NCBI GenBank assembly: GCA_963576475.1
Contig: OY754974.1
Coordinates: 7,612,974-7,676,973, forward strand
Source: Molanna angustata
Taxonomy: Eukaryota; Arthropoda; Insecta; Trichoptera; Molannidae
Reading direction: 5' to 3'
Length of the DNA stretch: 64,000 nucleotides
Both the position numbers and the translations under genes were made by a program. Below, piece after piece: positions 46,063 to 58,505 of the stretch (position 1 is its first letter; each line of letters starts with the position of its first letter). The notes below the pieces were generated by a model that did no database searches, had not been told where the DNA came from, and was given only the letters and a program-made list of their open reading frames with translations.

Positions 46063-46260
46063 TAAGAGGCTGAGGGCGCCCAAGAAAAGATAACACGACC
46101 ACGTGAACGATACCTATTCTGAAAGGCCAAAATGTGTGAAGCCTGAACAACAAACGAACATGTATGAGACTGTGTATGAATGTTGACGAGGCGACGAATG
46201 TGTGTCAAAATAAAAATGTGGCGTTCAGTTCTCTTTGCCAACCCCGTGAGGGACATCGCT
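46063..46260 (+). pseudogene. LINE family X C-terminal end
   Basis: Plus-strand remnant starting at gaggctgagggcgcccaaga (GRPRK-type motif) and ending with the family tail: tgaatgttgacgaggcgacg, gtggcgttcagttctctttg, ccgtgagggac. Confidence 0.65.
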
Positions 46261-46350
46261 CAAGCAAATCCTTGTTCGAAGCTATCATTTAATTTTAAAT
46301 ATATAAACAAAAACAGTAAAATCATAAATAGCTAAAACACAGGTAGCCAG

Positions 46351-46587
46351 TTTATTTATTTATTTATTTATTTAATATTGTTTCTCGGGCAACTAACAGT
46401 TACTATGTCAAATATTATTTAACACGCACCCAATAACAAGTTGCCACATTCTGGAGACTTACGATATTAATCGTCTCACAGATCCAGACTGAAAACACAA
46501 TTAAAAACTGTGTCTCCACCGGGAATCGAACCCGGGACCTTTGGCTCAGCAGTCAGATATCTAACCAACTGAGCCACGAAGGCCGAC
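46351..46587 (-). mobile_element. SINE1 full-length copy
   Basis: 237 bp: (TTTA)n tail, attgtttctcgggcaactaa, the cacccaataacaagttgcc body, ttaatcgtctcacagatcca, the ccgggaatcgaacccggg B-box region and the head edge ggccgac. Best reference copy for the family. Confidence 0.9.
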
Positions 46588-46889
46588 AATCAGTTCGTTA
46601 ATCATAATATTTTTTTCAGTGTTTTCTCGTCCACTTTTTGGTATTTATCTCGACTCAATGGAAAAAATTGCAATGTTTTTAACTTCTCATTATCTGAAAT
46701 TTCAAAATGGCCCTATTAATAAATATCTTATAATTAAAAACAACGAAAAAAATATTTCAATTAGGTAAATTTTATTGCATCAAAATACCGTATAATTTGA
46801 AAGTGGGTAGAGTTATCAAAAAATTGAGAGAAATTTTGGGTTTTTTGTTTGGTTAGTAGTGACAAGATATTTGACGATACATAAAATCT

Positions 46890-47045
46890 ATTCTTCTTCT
46901 TCTTCGATGGCGCTACAGTCCAAGTCGAGCATTGGCCTCCTTCAACTTTTGTCTCCAATCCCGTCTGTCCTCAGCTGCCGTCATCCAGTTTGTAACACTG
47001 AAAAGCTGCGCTGCATCCCTCCTCATATCGTCCTCCCATCCCAAC
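46890..47045 (-). pseudogene. LINE C-terminal fragment
   Basis: Minus-strand LGWEDDMRRDAAQLFSVTNW, then TAAEDRRDWRQKLKEANARLGL and a stop, then GCGCCATCGAAGAAGAAG. Same family as the fragment at 19,288-20,325, whose end reads KARFGL with the same 3' sequence. Confidence 0.8.
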
Positions 47046-47670
47046 TTATACCCTAAACTTTTTCTGAAATAAAATAAAATGTTATAAATACCTATTCAAA
47101 GTTGATATACCTATTAACACGTTGTATCTTTAAATCCAATAGTATGTAGGTTTTGTATCTAATCTCAAAACTTCCATATAAACCGATGATTTATCATGAT
47201 CTAATAATGAAATTTTTAATGGCTCCCCTTAACCCGTGAAATTTGATGCGTCTTATATTTTAATTCCTTTTAAAACATAAACAAAGCATAAAAGTCAAGA
47301 AGCGTTTCCAGTACCTACGCGTTGAAAATTCTTAAGCGAGTTCAACAATAATATACTTGGTAATAATAATGCCCCTTTCTCACTTGCATATATAGAAGCT
47401 CGATTTAATGACTTAGTGTATTTTATTATTGGGGAATTTATACTCTTTTAAGGCAGTAACTTTAACAGGCTTTCGGTGAATGCATATATATACCTACAAC
47501 AGCACCGGGTGCGATAACTTAATTAGTGTTTCACTTCATTAAATCGAGGGGTCATTAAATTGTCGGTACAATCGTTTAAAAGTAATGTAAAACTAACATC
47601 TTATTGGTCACATGTAAATATCGAATAACAATCTTGTGTTATTGAATTCTATATACATAATAATATATAA
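47046..47670. other. No recognisable gene
   Basis: AT-rich spacer. Confidence 0.35.
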
Positions 47671-48633
47671 CTAGTTGCATGTAACACATGAGATCCAACT
47701 GTCGATAGCGATAGTATGTATAGTTGAAGAATATGTACCAAACTATAAACCCATAAATACAAATTATTGAATATTTTCAGATATTTTGTTTTCTATGCAA
47801 CATATGTAGGTATGTATGTCAAGATAGGATAGTATGGAGGAAGATCCTTTTTTCCTACCCAGAATATGAAAATAGCATGATGGTATGTATGTTTGTTTGG
47901 AGATGAAGTATCAAACTATTAAGTCTTCTTACATATTGTGTATAGGCGACTGCCATACAAAATGTATGAAGCGATGTCGTCACTAAATTCAATTTTTAAA
48001 AAAATTGTTAAAAATTGAGATCTTCTACTACAATGTTAATATTTTTTATAGAAAATTAAATTATCTAGTTGGGGTGTTTCGGCTTTTTTCGATAATTGTA
48101 AAAGTTTTGGAAATATAGGCAGTTAAACTCATAAATTTATCATAAAAAAAATATTTTTCTTAATAAAAAATGTTTGAGAAACCCTGGAATTTTTTTGAAA
48201 AAACTAATTTGAGATTTTGTATTTGTCTATGTTTGTACCAATTTTCAGCGTTCTAGCGTTTATGGTTTCTGAGATATATGGAAAAATAAAATAAAAATTC
48301 AAAAGTTGATAACCCCTGACTGAAACAAAAATTCAAAATTCCGAGTATAAAATTTTTGTAGGCCTGTAACTGTTTATATATTCTGAAATTTAAGGCTCTG
48401 TAAATTGAGCGGATCAAAAGTTATAAGGGGGGGACGGACACACAGACACACAGACACACACACACACAGACACACGAAATGTTCTACTCCGAATTCTGAG
48501 TAAATCCGTGTATGGAACATATATGCTGCGAAGCCTCTAAGTTGGTGTTTTTTGACTTCAAAGTTGGAAAAGCCGTGAAAAAAGTAGACCTCTTCATACA
48601 ATTCTCGCGTATTCTGGCTTGATACATTGTCGA
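47671..48633 (-). mobile_element. Helitron-like copy B, TC end truncated
   Basis: Starts A|CTAGTTGCATG on the plus strand. It matches copies C-E over its length, including the CA/GACA tract at 48,430-48,475, and stops at tgtcgac before the terminal hairpin completes. Confidence 0.8.
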
Positions 48634-48805
48634 CCACTAGAATGGCATTATCCCTAAACTATATGGCTGTAAATGCAAGAACATCTTTTGGTCAAAATAA
48701 TAATTTTCTGTTTCAAGCTCCTTTGATGTTTAACAATCTTCAAAAATAAATTCAATTCCATTGTTCAAAAAACAACTCAAAATTTATATACATGTACCTT
48801 GCATT

Positions 48806-49545
48806 AATAGGCATGATGACTAATTTTGAAAAACTATCTCACGATGTTTTTACGCATTCACTGTTTTCAAATATATATACATTTCTACATAAAATAAAGG
48901 TTTAGTAGCAAAAATCGCCATTTTAAAATCAAATTTGACATTTACGCCAAAAAAAGCTTGTAGTATCATGGCGGCTGCCGACCCTGACGGTGACGTCATG
49001 GTATCGTAAACTGCATATCACTACTATATGTAATATATGTGTTCTAAGACGATTTGTGTATTTATAATCAATTCAAAAGTGCATAAGTGTTGTGCGGTCC
49101 CTAAATGTACAAACACGACGAAAAAAACACCTTCTGAGGTATTTGTTTTCGTCCCACGCGAAAAAAAAGAGAAATAAGTGATTAAATTTCGCACGGCGAG
49201 ACACAAGTGAATTTTATTAAGTACGCGTTTACAATGAAGTACAGTATTTGTTCCCCCACTTTTAGCTCTCAATAATATAATATTTACCATTATTTAGGCA
49301 ATAAGCATATAAAGAACTTCATTAATGTCCAAACGTCAAAATAGGCCATCATAAGTTTCCCGCGTATGTTTTTAGCTTATGAACACATAATGTAGAGAGA
49401 AGAAGGAGCATATTTTATCGATTTTCGAGATGTAAGTTGTATTTAAATTACAGATAAATAAAGTACTTATATGTACTTATTATTAAGTTTTTACGTTTCG
49501 AAATTCTGATGAACAAAAGTCTTTGTTCGACGCAAAGAAATATCC
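48806..49545 (+). pseudogene. THAP-domain relic, copy 1
   Basis: A repeated unit shared with 56,888-58,893. At about 49,078-49,160 the plus strand reads HKCCAVPKCTNTTKKTPSEV and FVFVPR. In a shifted frame it then reads K-stop-LNFARRDTSEFY, where the stop (tga) replaces the usual Trp codon. C-x4-C and (W)L..ARRD are the start and middle of a THAP zinc-finger domain, as found in P-element-type transposases and some host factors. Upstream lies ggtgacgtcatgg, a CRE-like site. The reading is frameshifted and lacks the second zinc-ligand pair. Confidence 0.7.
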
Positions 49546-49965
49546 GACCATCAAAAGTTCCATTCTAGTTAAGAGTAGTTAAGACAGGCAGAAAAATAAC
49601 TACTATGGCTGCTATTGCTAAAAATAACGATAGCAGATAAATTTAGCTTGTTATGAACACAATACAAATAACGAGCGCTATGTAATAATTCGTATGCTGC
49701 TAAAATTGTAACGATGTTTTAAAACGCATGCTTCGCGTAATCGCCGTCGTTTCGCAAATCGCTTCATTGCATGAAAAAAATATAGCTTGCTAGTTTAGTT
49801 TGGCAGTGACCAGCATCATAACAAGTCGAACGTTCGTCAGCTCACCATCGCGTGACAAAATTGTAGAATACTAAAACTAAATTAGTTTACCATACGTTGC
49901 GAGCGTTCATTATTTATTTATTTATTCAATAAAAACTAAGTTACATACAAAATACAATTAACATA
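49546..49965. other. No recognisable gene
   Basis: Spacer with no motif; (TTTA)n run at 49,910-49,930. Confidence 0.35.
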
Positions 49966-50551
49966 GGCCCGATATTACAGTCGGCCCTCAACTCATTGAG
50001 TTTGCCAAACTCAAGATTAATGTTAAGGGGAGATTGAATCCATTTCCGTATTACAGTGCAATATGACATTTCAGTTACTAAATCTTCAATTATAGACATA
50101 TTTCACTTTTTCTGTGGTTATTATCTGTCAAATTTAAATAACCTCAAATAATACGAAATACAAAACGGGACGCTACGACTTTAAATACCATTGTTTTATT
50201 ATCCAACATGGTAAATTTAATTTTTTTCACCAAAATAATGCTTTTAAATGCCCGTGTTCGTTTCAATACGGCTGTCAGTTTGTTTTGTTGTGTGGCGCCA
50301 CCTTCGATACAACACTGAAACTACACACGTTGCCTAACGCCTCTAGTGATAGAAACTGAAACTACACGAGTTGCCTAGCAAATGACAGTTGACTCACAGT
50401 TAAGTACTTAATCTGCCAGAAACGTTGAGTTAAATATTTGTCGTTTTAGTGACGTATTTGAGGGAAGATTAGGTCTAAACGGACACTGTAATACGCTATA
50501 TTTTTGTAAAACTTGAGTTTAGCTCTTAAACTGACACTGTAATACCGGCCC
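49966..50551. mobile_element. 586-bp MITE with GGSCCGRTATTACAG ends
   Basis: Inverted ends GGCCCGATATTACAG and (reverse) GGGCCGGTATTACAG, flanked by ATA on both sides (49,963-49,965 and 50,552-50,554). Inner sequence near both ends carries further inverted matches around aaactcaag. No transposase. A 3-bp duplication would fit the PIF/Harbinger group, but the triplet is not the usual TWA. Confidence 0.65.
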
Positions 50552-50744
50552 ATAGTGTCCCCCGATAGGTAGGCGAGTATCTAGGTAAATTGAAACTATT
50601 TGCTTTGTTGAATACTTGTTCCATTTATATTTAATTTGTTTTAGTTTTAAGTATCTAATTAAAATATTAATATATCGATAACACCAAAATAAACATAGTC
50701 CAGACCGACAATTAATGCGTATATTGTATTGAAGACTATCAGAA

Positions 50745-50960
50745 GAATTGACGCGACCATACTATGACGTCGTGCGCTCTGATTGTTTTTTCTCATAAAA
50801 TGGCGGACTAACACATTTTGTATTTTTATATTTATAATATTATTATTATTCACTCCTATAAATTAAAAAAAAAACATTTTTTTAAATCTTTATAACCTAT
50901 TTTATTTTTTAAAATCATAATTTCAATAATTTTTTTCTTACAGTCATCACACCTATTACA
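50745..50960 (+). repeat. CRE/CCAAT repeat, copy 1
   Basis: About 210 bp from tgacgtcgtgcgctctgatt to agtcatcacacctatt. Diverged relative of the copies at 51,385, 58,075 and 58,915. Confidence 0.7.
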
Positions 50961-51244
50961 TATTTTAATATATTAATCATAATATGTATATGAATCATAA
51001 CAGTTATCCCATATGTATATTAGATTCATCATAATACATTGTGTATTTCCATTTCAACCTCATGTAACACTGTACAACTCCCACAAACAATATAATTACA
51101 TCATTTTATTTTATAATCAAGCAATGAAAGCCACCAAGTTATTTATTTCTGAAACGTTAAATATTCTCCACCACGTTACAATACTCGGTGCGTGTTATAA
51201 CAGATGCGTCAACGATTCAATAGAGCGGATAGCGATATTATTTG

Positions 51245-51280
51245 GTTTATTGTCCCAAATAAACCAAATAAATCAATAAA
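51245..51280. repeat. Short perfect hairpin
   Basis: ttatttggtttatt and aataaaccaaataa, 14-base arms around a 6-base loop. Confidence 0.7.
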
Positions 51281-51384
51281 TAAAAATAGCATGTTAAAAA
51301 TAAGCAGCATATTCCATATAGCTTGTTATGAAAAAAATAGCCATTTCGAACAACACAACAGTTGACAGTAACAAACACAATTGA

Positions 51385-51592
51385 CAGTGACAATATGGTG
51401 ACGTCATGCGCTCTGATTGGTGTTTCACATAAAATGGCGGACAAACATATTTTGTATTTTTATTTTAATAATATTAATATTATTCGCTCTTTTAAAATGA
51501 AAATAAATATATTTTTTCAAATCTTTATAACATATTTTATCTAATAAAATCATAATTTCAATGATTTTTTCTTACTGTCATCACGCCTATTG
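51385..51592 (+). repeat. CRE/CCAAT repeat, copy 2
   Basis: tgacgtcatgcgctctgatt, ggtgtttcacataaaatggcgga, then an AT-rich stretch and ctgtcatcacgcctatt. The first 45 bases combine a palindromic CRE (TGACGTCA), an inverted CCAAT (ATTGG) and aaatggcgg, a promoter-like cluster. Confidence 0.75.
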
Positions 51593-51729
51593 TACCAGTT
51601 GGGTGTGCCTTTTTTTTTGCTGTGGAATAATATTCTTGTCATAATAATGATTTAAGGTACCCAATTGCGTATAGTAAATATTGTATTTTTGTGTGGTGCG
51701 TGCATGGATGTATGTGTAATGTATAAATA

Positions 51730-52786
51730 CTAGTTGCATGTAACACATGAGATCCAACTGTCGATAGCGATAGTATGTATAGTTGAAGAATATGTACCAA
51801 ACTATAAACCCATAAATACAAATTATTGAATATTTTCAGATATTTTGTTTTCTATACAACATATGTAGGTATGTATGTCAAGATAGGATAGTATGGAGGA
51901 AGATCCTTTTTTCCTACCCAGAATATGAAAATAGCATGATGGTATGTATGTTTGTTTGGAGATGAAGTATCAAACTATTAAGTCTTCTTACATATTGTGT
52001 ATAGGCGACTGCCATACAAAATGTATGAAGCGATGTCGTCACTAAATTCAATTTTTAAAAAAATTGTTAAAAAAAAATTGAGATCTTCTACTACAATGTT
52101 AATATTTTTTATAGAAAATTAAATTATCTAGTTGGGGTGTTTCGGCTTTTTTCGATAATTGTAAAAGTTTTGGAAATATAGGCAGTTAAACTCATAAATT
52201 TATCATAAAAAAAATATTTTTCTTAATAAAAAATGTTTGAGAAACCCTGGAATTTTTTTGAAAAAACTAATTTGAGATTTTGTATTTGTCTATGTTTGTA
52301 CCAATTTTCAGCGTTCTAGCGTTTATGGTTTCTGAGATATATGGAAAAATAAAATAAAAATTCAAAAGTTGATAACCCCTGACTGAAACAAAAATTCAAA
52401 ATTCCGAGTATAAAAGTTTTGTAGGCCTGTAACTGTTTATATATTCTGAAATTTTAGGCTCTGTTTATTGAGCGGATCAAAAGTTATTAGGGGGGGACGG
52501 ACACACAGACACACACACAGACACACACACAGACACACACACACAGACACACACACACACAGACACACACACACACAGACACACGAAATGTTCTACTCCG
52601 AATTCTGAGTAAATCCGTGTATGGAACATATATGCTGCGAAGCCTCTAAGTTGGTGTTTTTTGACTTCAAAGTTGGAAAAGCCGTGAAAAAAGTAGACCT
52701 CTCCATACAATTCTCGCGTATTCTGGCTTGATACATTGTCGATATGTTAAGAGAACAAAGTTCTCCTGAACAAATCGACAGTTGGA
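51730..52786 (-). mobile_element. Helitron-like copy C (complete)
   Basis: On the plus strand A|CTAGTTGCATG...CGACAGTTGGA|T. Read on the minus strand this is A|TC...CTAG|T, with a short hairpin (CATGT/ACATG) a few bases before CTAG, the layout of Helitrons. A longer hairpin (about 44 nt) sits next to the TC end. The 14-base ATCCAACTGTCGAT is repeated inverted near both ends. A CA/GACA tract lies at 52,497-52,585. No Rep/helicase, so non-autonomous. Confidence 0.8.
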
Positions 52787-52848
52787 TAATATTGTAAATC
52801 TCCAACCTCGAAACAGGCGTAGTCCTATAGAGGTTGGGATAGTATTCA

Positions 52849-53896
52849 CTAGTTGCATGTAACACATGAGATCCAACTGTCGATAGCGATAGTATGTATA
52901 GTTGAAGAATATGTACCAAACTATAAACCCATAGATACAAATTATTGAATATTTTCAGATATTTTGTTTTCTATACAAAATATGTACATAGGTATGTATG
53001 TCAAGATAGGATAGTATGGAGGAAGATCCTTTTTCCTACCCAGAATATGCAAATAGCATGATGGTATGTATGTATGTTTGGAGATGAATTATCAAACTAT
53101 TAAGTCTTCTTACATATTGTGTATAGGCGACTGCCATACAAAATGTATGAAGCGATGTCGTCACTAAATTCAATTTTTAAAAAAATTGTTAAAAAAAAAT
53201 TGAGATCTTCTACTACAATGTTAATATTTTTTATAGAAAATTAAATTATCTAGTTGGGGTGTTTCGGCTTTTTTCGATAATTGTAAAAGTTTTGGAAATA
53301 TAGGCAGTTAAACTCATAAATTTATCATAAAAAAAATATTTTTCTTAATAAAAAATGTTTGAGAAACCCTGGAATTTTTTTGAAAAAACTAATTTGAGAT
53401 TTTGTATTTGTCTATGTTTGTACCAATTTTCAGCGTTCTAGCGTTTATGGTTTCTGAGATATATGGAAAAATAAAATAAAAATTCAAAAGTTGATAACCC
53501 CTGACTGAAACAAAAATTCAAAATTCCGAGTATAAAAGTTTTGTAGGCCTGTAACTGTTTATATATTCTGAAATTTTAGGCTCTGTAAATTGAGCGGATC
53601 AAAAGTTTTAAGGGGGGGACGGACACACAGACACACACACAGACACACACACAGACACACACACACACAGACACACACACACACACAGACACACGAAATG
53701 TTCTACTCCGAATTCTGAGTAAATCCGTGTATGGAACATATATGCTGCGAAGCCTCTAAGTTGGTGTTTTTTGACTTCAAAGTTGGAAAAGCCGTGAAAA
53801 AAGTAGACCTCTCCATACAATTCTCGCGTATTCTGGCTTGATACATTGTCGATATGTTAAGAGAACAAAGTTCTCCTGAACAAATCGACAGTTGGA
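52849..53896 (-). mobile_element. Helitron-like copy D (complete)
   Basis: Near-identical to copy C except for microsatellite length and a few substitutions; same A| and |T junctions. Separated from C by 62 unrelated bases that include a small hairpin (ccaacctc / gaggttgg). Confidence 0.8.
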
Positions 53897-53942
53897 TAAA
53901 TGATTTTATAAGTGTCGAGATGATATAAATAAATAAATAAAA

Positions 53943-54740
53943 CTAGTTGCATGTAACACATGAGATCCAACTTTCGATAGCGATAGTATGTATAGTTGAA
54001 GAATATGTACCAAACTATAAACCCATAGATACAAATTATTGAATATTTTCAGATATTTTGTTTTCTATACAACATATGTAGGTATGTATGTCAAGATAGG
54101 ATAGTATGGAGGAAGATCCTTTTTCCTACCCAGAATATGCAAATAGCATGATGGTATGTATGTATGTTTGGAGATGAAGTATCAAATTATTAAGTCTTCT
54201 TACATATTGTGTATAGGCGACTGCCATACAAAATGTATGAAGCGATGTCGTCACTAAATTCAATTTTTAAAAAAATTGTTAAAAAAAAATTGAGATCTTC
54301 TACTACAATGTTAATATTTTTTATAGAAAATTAAATTATCTAGTTGGGGTGTTTCGGCTTTTTTCGATAATTGTAAAAGTTTTGGAAATATAGGCAGTTA
54401 AACTCATAAATTTATCATAAAAAAAATATTTTTCTTAATAAAAAATGTTTGAGAAACCCTGGAATTTTTTCGAAAAAACTAATTTGAGATTTTGTATTTG
54501 TCTATGTTTGTACCAATTTTCAGCGTTCTACCGTTTATGGTTTCTGAGATATATGGAAAAATAAAATAAAAATTCAAAAGTTGATAACCCCTGACTGAAA
54601 CAAAAATTCTAAATTCCGAGTATAAAAGTTTTGTAGGCCTGTAACTGTTTATATATTCTGAAATTTTAGGCTCTGTAAATTGAGCGGATCAAAAGTTATA
54701 AAGGGGGGACGGACACACAGACACACACACACACACACAG

Positions 54741-54772
<32 letters not shown>

Positions 54773-54976
54773 ACGAAATGTTCTACTCCGAATTCTGAGT
54801 AAATCCGTGTATGGAACATATATGCTGCGAAGCCTCTAAGTTGGTGTTTTTTGACTTCAAAGTTGGAAAAGCCATGAAAAAAGTAGACCTCTCCATACAA
54901 TGCTCGCGTATTCTGGCTTGATACATTGTCGATATGTTAAGAGAACAAAGTTCTCCTGAACAAATCGACAGTTGGA
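53943..54976 (-). mobile_element. Helitron-like copy E (complete)
   Basis: Near-identical to C and D; separated from D by 46 bases ending in (AAAT)n. The CA tract is the purest of the three. Same junction bases. Confidence 0.8.
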
Positions 54977-55689
54977 TTAAGTACGCATATTGATGATTTA
55001 CTTAAAATTTTAATGACTCAAATTGACTGTCCAGATGTACCTACTTAGCAAAATTAATCTTAGGGATCCTTCTGAATCGCGACGCCAAAATCCCGTATTT
55101 TCGTTAATGTAAAATTAACTTATTACCAACAAAATTAATTTCTTTGGCATGTTTCTAACAACATGAATAACTCAATGCTTAATTCACCTGAATTTAATGT
55201 ATTTCGGTGTAGTATTACAGCAGCGAGATGTAGGTATTCTTAGTAAGTACATTTTTTTAATAATTTCAATGTTTTTTCTTTAACACAGTGGAAATTCATA
55301 ATAAATCATATTAATTTTATTTAATTTTTAGTTTTAATTTTTAGTATAAATTGTGCCTCTGAAGATGCTAGTTGTGTCTAGCGAAAGCGCTTAGGCTCAT
55401 TAAATTGTTCTCATTGTGGATTAAAACGGTGTTTTATTTTTTATTAATAAAGTTCCTTAATGTTTGCTTTAGAATTTTTTTATTACTATGTAATATAATA
55501 AATAAATAAATCAATTTTTTTGCTAACATTGACCAAAAATATCTAATTTTATCTAATTTCTCTATAATCTAATTAATCTAATTTTTGTGTGATTTTTTCA
55601 GTGAATACCTCTTATTTTCTCTTATTTAAAATTATGTTTACCTAGGATGCAGGATGAATCATTCTCTGTTACAGAAGTATATTATATTA
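54977..55689. other. Spacer with one repeat motif
   Basis: No gene. At 55,360-55,440 cctctgaagatgctagttgt, ctagcgaaagcgcttaggct and attaaa match the loop of the hairpin at 22,458-22,502 in reverse, so a shared retroposon end is likely. Confidence 0.4.
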
Positions 55690-55775
55690 CTAGTTACATG
55701 TAACACATTAAATCTAACTGTCGATGACGATAGTATGAATAGTAAAAAAATACGTACCAAAATATAAACACTTAA
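55690..55775 (-). mobile_element. Helitron-like CTAG-end fragment
   Basis: A|CTAGTTACATGTAACACAT followed by ctaactgtcgatgacgatag, a diverged left end that fades after about 85 bases. Confidence 0.6.
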
Positions 55776-56559
55776 ATTTAAAATTGGCACATCGCTTTCA
55801 TAAAATGGCATTGAAGAATTATCAAGTTTTCATTTATGTATTTAAATTTATATATTTTTTAACAAACTCATATAATGGAAATGCTTGAAAATTTTAATTC
55901 ATACATAGAATAGTCTGTGGAATGACATCGTAGTAAAGGGTATAGCGTTGGCCATGACCCAATCGTTTTTACATTTACAAAATATATATGGATATGATTT
56001 ATTTGTTGTGTGAAAGTTTTTCTTTATAGGGATTTTTATCTAATGATCCCTTCCCATATAAAACTGCAAAATACATATATTATAGCAATGAATTGTGGGG
56101 CTGTAAAATGATTTTATTATTATGTTGGTACATGTGTGTAACATTATACAATAAAGAATTGATGTTGATAATAACATGTTAGTTTTACTGCCTCCGCGCT
56201 GTTAAATGCGCCGGGTATATAAAGGGTTATTAGGTTCGTAGGTACTATTACAAAATTCACCCCCTAGTGGACTTACATTTAGGCAGCATGTCTGATAAGT
56301 GTGGATGGACCTTAATGACTACTGAGAACCTTCAGGGACGTATTGGGAACTAAGTAATTCAATTACTTACACCACTGCAGCCCCGTAATTTAATTATTTA
56401 TTAAGATAAATCGGTATTTAACAATCAACTTGCACCTATGTAAATTGCATGTTATTTGTTAACTATTTTATTTTATACATTTTTAAGTGATAATTTGAGG
56501 AATATAGAGTAGCCATTTTACACCCAAAACCGAGAGTTTTCTCAAAAGATATGAGTTAT
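55776..56559. other. No recognisable gene
   Basis: AT-rich spacer; no motif-bearing frame. Confidence 0.35.
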
Positions 56560-56571
56560 AAGATTGCCAAA

Positions 56572-56800
56572 AATATGAGTTTTAAGATTTCCAAATGGCA
56601 AGTCTTTTGCCAAATGTCAAGTCCTTTGCCAAATGGCAAGTCCTTTGCCAAATGGCAAGTATATTGCCAAATGGCAATTGTATCGCCAAATAGCAATCGT
56701 ATTGCCAAATGGCGTGTGTATTGCCAAATAGCAAGTCTTTTGCCAAATGGTGGCAAGTTTGCCAAATGGCTAGTCTATGTTAAAAAAATGGTGGCAAGTC
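56572..56800. repeat. 19-bp minisatellite with palindromic units
   Basis: The core ccaaat starts at 56,591, 56,610, 56,629, 56,648, 56,667, 56,686, 56,705, 56,724 and 56,743, an exact 19-base step. Most units hold the palindrome ttgccaaatggcaa. Open frames exist on both strands (93 codons plus, 69 minus), which follows from the repeat and need not mean a protein. Confidence 0.9.
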
Positions 56801-56887
56801 TATATCCAAATTTAAAGTTTGGCTTATGGTAATATATTATATTTTATTTTATTATAAAAGGATAGTACCTACAGAGTAGATGCATAC

Positions 56888-57463
56888 AATAGGCATGATG
56901 ACTAATTTTGAGAAACTATCTCACGATGTTTTTACGCATCCACTGTTTTCAAATATATATACATTTCAACATAAAATAAAGGTTTAGTAGCAAAAATTGC
57001 CATTTCAAAATCCAATTTGACATTTACGTCAAAAAACGCTTGCAGTGTAATGGCGTCCGTCGGAGCTGACGGTGACGTCACGGTTTCGTAGACCGCATAT
57101 CACTACTATATGTACTATATGTATTCTAAGACGATTTGTGTATTTAAAATAAATTCAAAAGTGCATAAGTGTTGTGCGGTCCCTAAATGTACAAACACGT
57201 CGAAAAAAACACCTATTGAGGTATTTGTTTTCGTCCCACGCGAATATAAACGAGAAACAAGTAGTTAAATTTGGCAATGCGAGACACAGAAAGTGTATTT
57301 TATTAAGTATGCGTTTACAATGAAGTACAGTATTTGTTCCCCCACATTTAGCTCTCAATACTATAATTAATTTACTAAATATTTACCATTAATTAGGCAA
57401 TAAGCATATAAAGAACTTCATGATTGTCCAAACGTCAAAATAGGCCATCTTAAGTTTCCCGCG
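56888..57463 (+). pseudogene. THAP-domain relic, copy 2, left part
   Basis: Same unit as 48,806-49,545. Reads HKCCAVPKCTNTSKKTPIEV and FVFVPRE, then K-stop-LNLAMRDT with a different stop (tag) at the Trp position. Interrupted at 57,463 by a TIR element; the unit resumes at 58,697. Confidence 0.7.
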
Positions 57464-58074
57464 AATTAGGCATTAGGCCTGTGTAACACCACTGCGTTAC
57501 GACGCTCAATTGCATGGACCCAGTTCACTGCGCCGGGTGTGTTAACTTACTCCTTCGAAATGTATTGGCTCACGGCGCAGTGAGTCATGAGTGCTAGACC
57601 GGGAGAATGCGAACAGTGTTAGGGTATTGAGTTATTGAGTTGCTTGCTTTTTAACCGACATACCTACATACATACTTACTAAATAAACAACGTAATAGAC
57701 AGTTACATAAAACTATTAGCTTACCTTAGCACAGGCCATGCCTAGTGACGGGGCTAGTAACAAAGATACAAACAAAAAGAAATAGCTTAAACTATGTAAG
57801 CACCAGTGAAATAATAGAATGATATTTATTTAAATGAAATAACTTATATTTACTTTGTATGTTTACTACTACTAATAATAATAGTAACTTTTATTTAGAC
57901 GTAAAAAATACAAAATTAATACATCTAGTATAAACAAATATATATATATTTTTTTTATACATTCTAATCCCAAAAAGTGCCGAATTAAAGCGTTTCCCGA
58001 TTAAGTGCCGACGCAAGTCTGAATTTCCCGAAATCGGCACAAGTGCCGCAAATCGGCAAAACTGGACGTGAACC

Positions 58075-58290
58075 TAGAATATCGTGACGTCATGCGCTCT
58101 GATTCGTTCTGATTGGCGTTTCTCATAAAATGGCAGTCTATAATATTTTGTATTTTTATTTTAATAATATTAATATTATTCACTCTTTTAAAATGAAAAT
58201 AAATACATTTTTTTAAACCTCAATAACCTATTTTATTTTTTAAAATCATAATGTCAATGATTTTTTCTTACTCTCATCACGCCTATTCAC
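58075..58290 (+). repeat. CRE/CCAAT repeat, copy 3
   Basis: gtgacgtcatgcgctctgat with a 10-base duplication (tctgattcgt / tctgattggc), then the shared AT-rich part and catcacgcctatt. Lies inside the TIR element. Confidence 0.75.
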
Positions 58291-58423
58291 TGCGCCGGGT
58301 CATTAAGCTAGTTAAAAAATAATAATAAAAGTATAATATGCAGGTATTGTATTTTATATAAGCAAAGATTATTATTGAATTCATTATATTTCATGTACCT
58401 ACATGTTTAAAAATATCACAACT

Positions 58424-58505
58424 TTCCCGATTCTACTTTTAAAAGTAATAGTATGTCGGTTAAAAATCCCGATTCTACTTTTAAAAGTAATAGTTTGTCG
58501 GTTAA
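58424..58505. repeat. Tandem pair, ~39-bp unit
   Basis: Two copies of tcccgattctacttttaaaa followed by gtaatag and tgtcggttaaaaa, next to the right arm of the TIR element. Confidence 0.8.

Noticed and set aside
46500..46587. tRNA gene on the minus strand (ccaactgagccacgaagg ... cgggaatcgaacccggg)
   Set aside because: The same head occurs in several copies with a common body and tail; it is SINE1.
48374..54900. Open frames rich in Cys-Val (CVCVCV) repeated four times
   Set aside because: They are translations of the CA/GACA microsatellite within the Helitron-like units, with no independent support.
56551..56832. 93-codon repeat protein
   Set aside because: The frame is a by-product of the 19-bp array, is also open on the other strand, and has no flanking coding signals.
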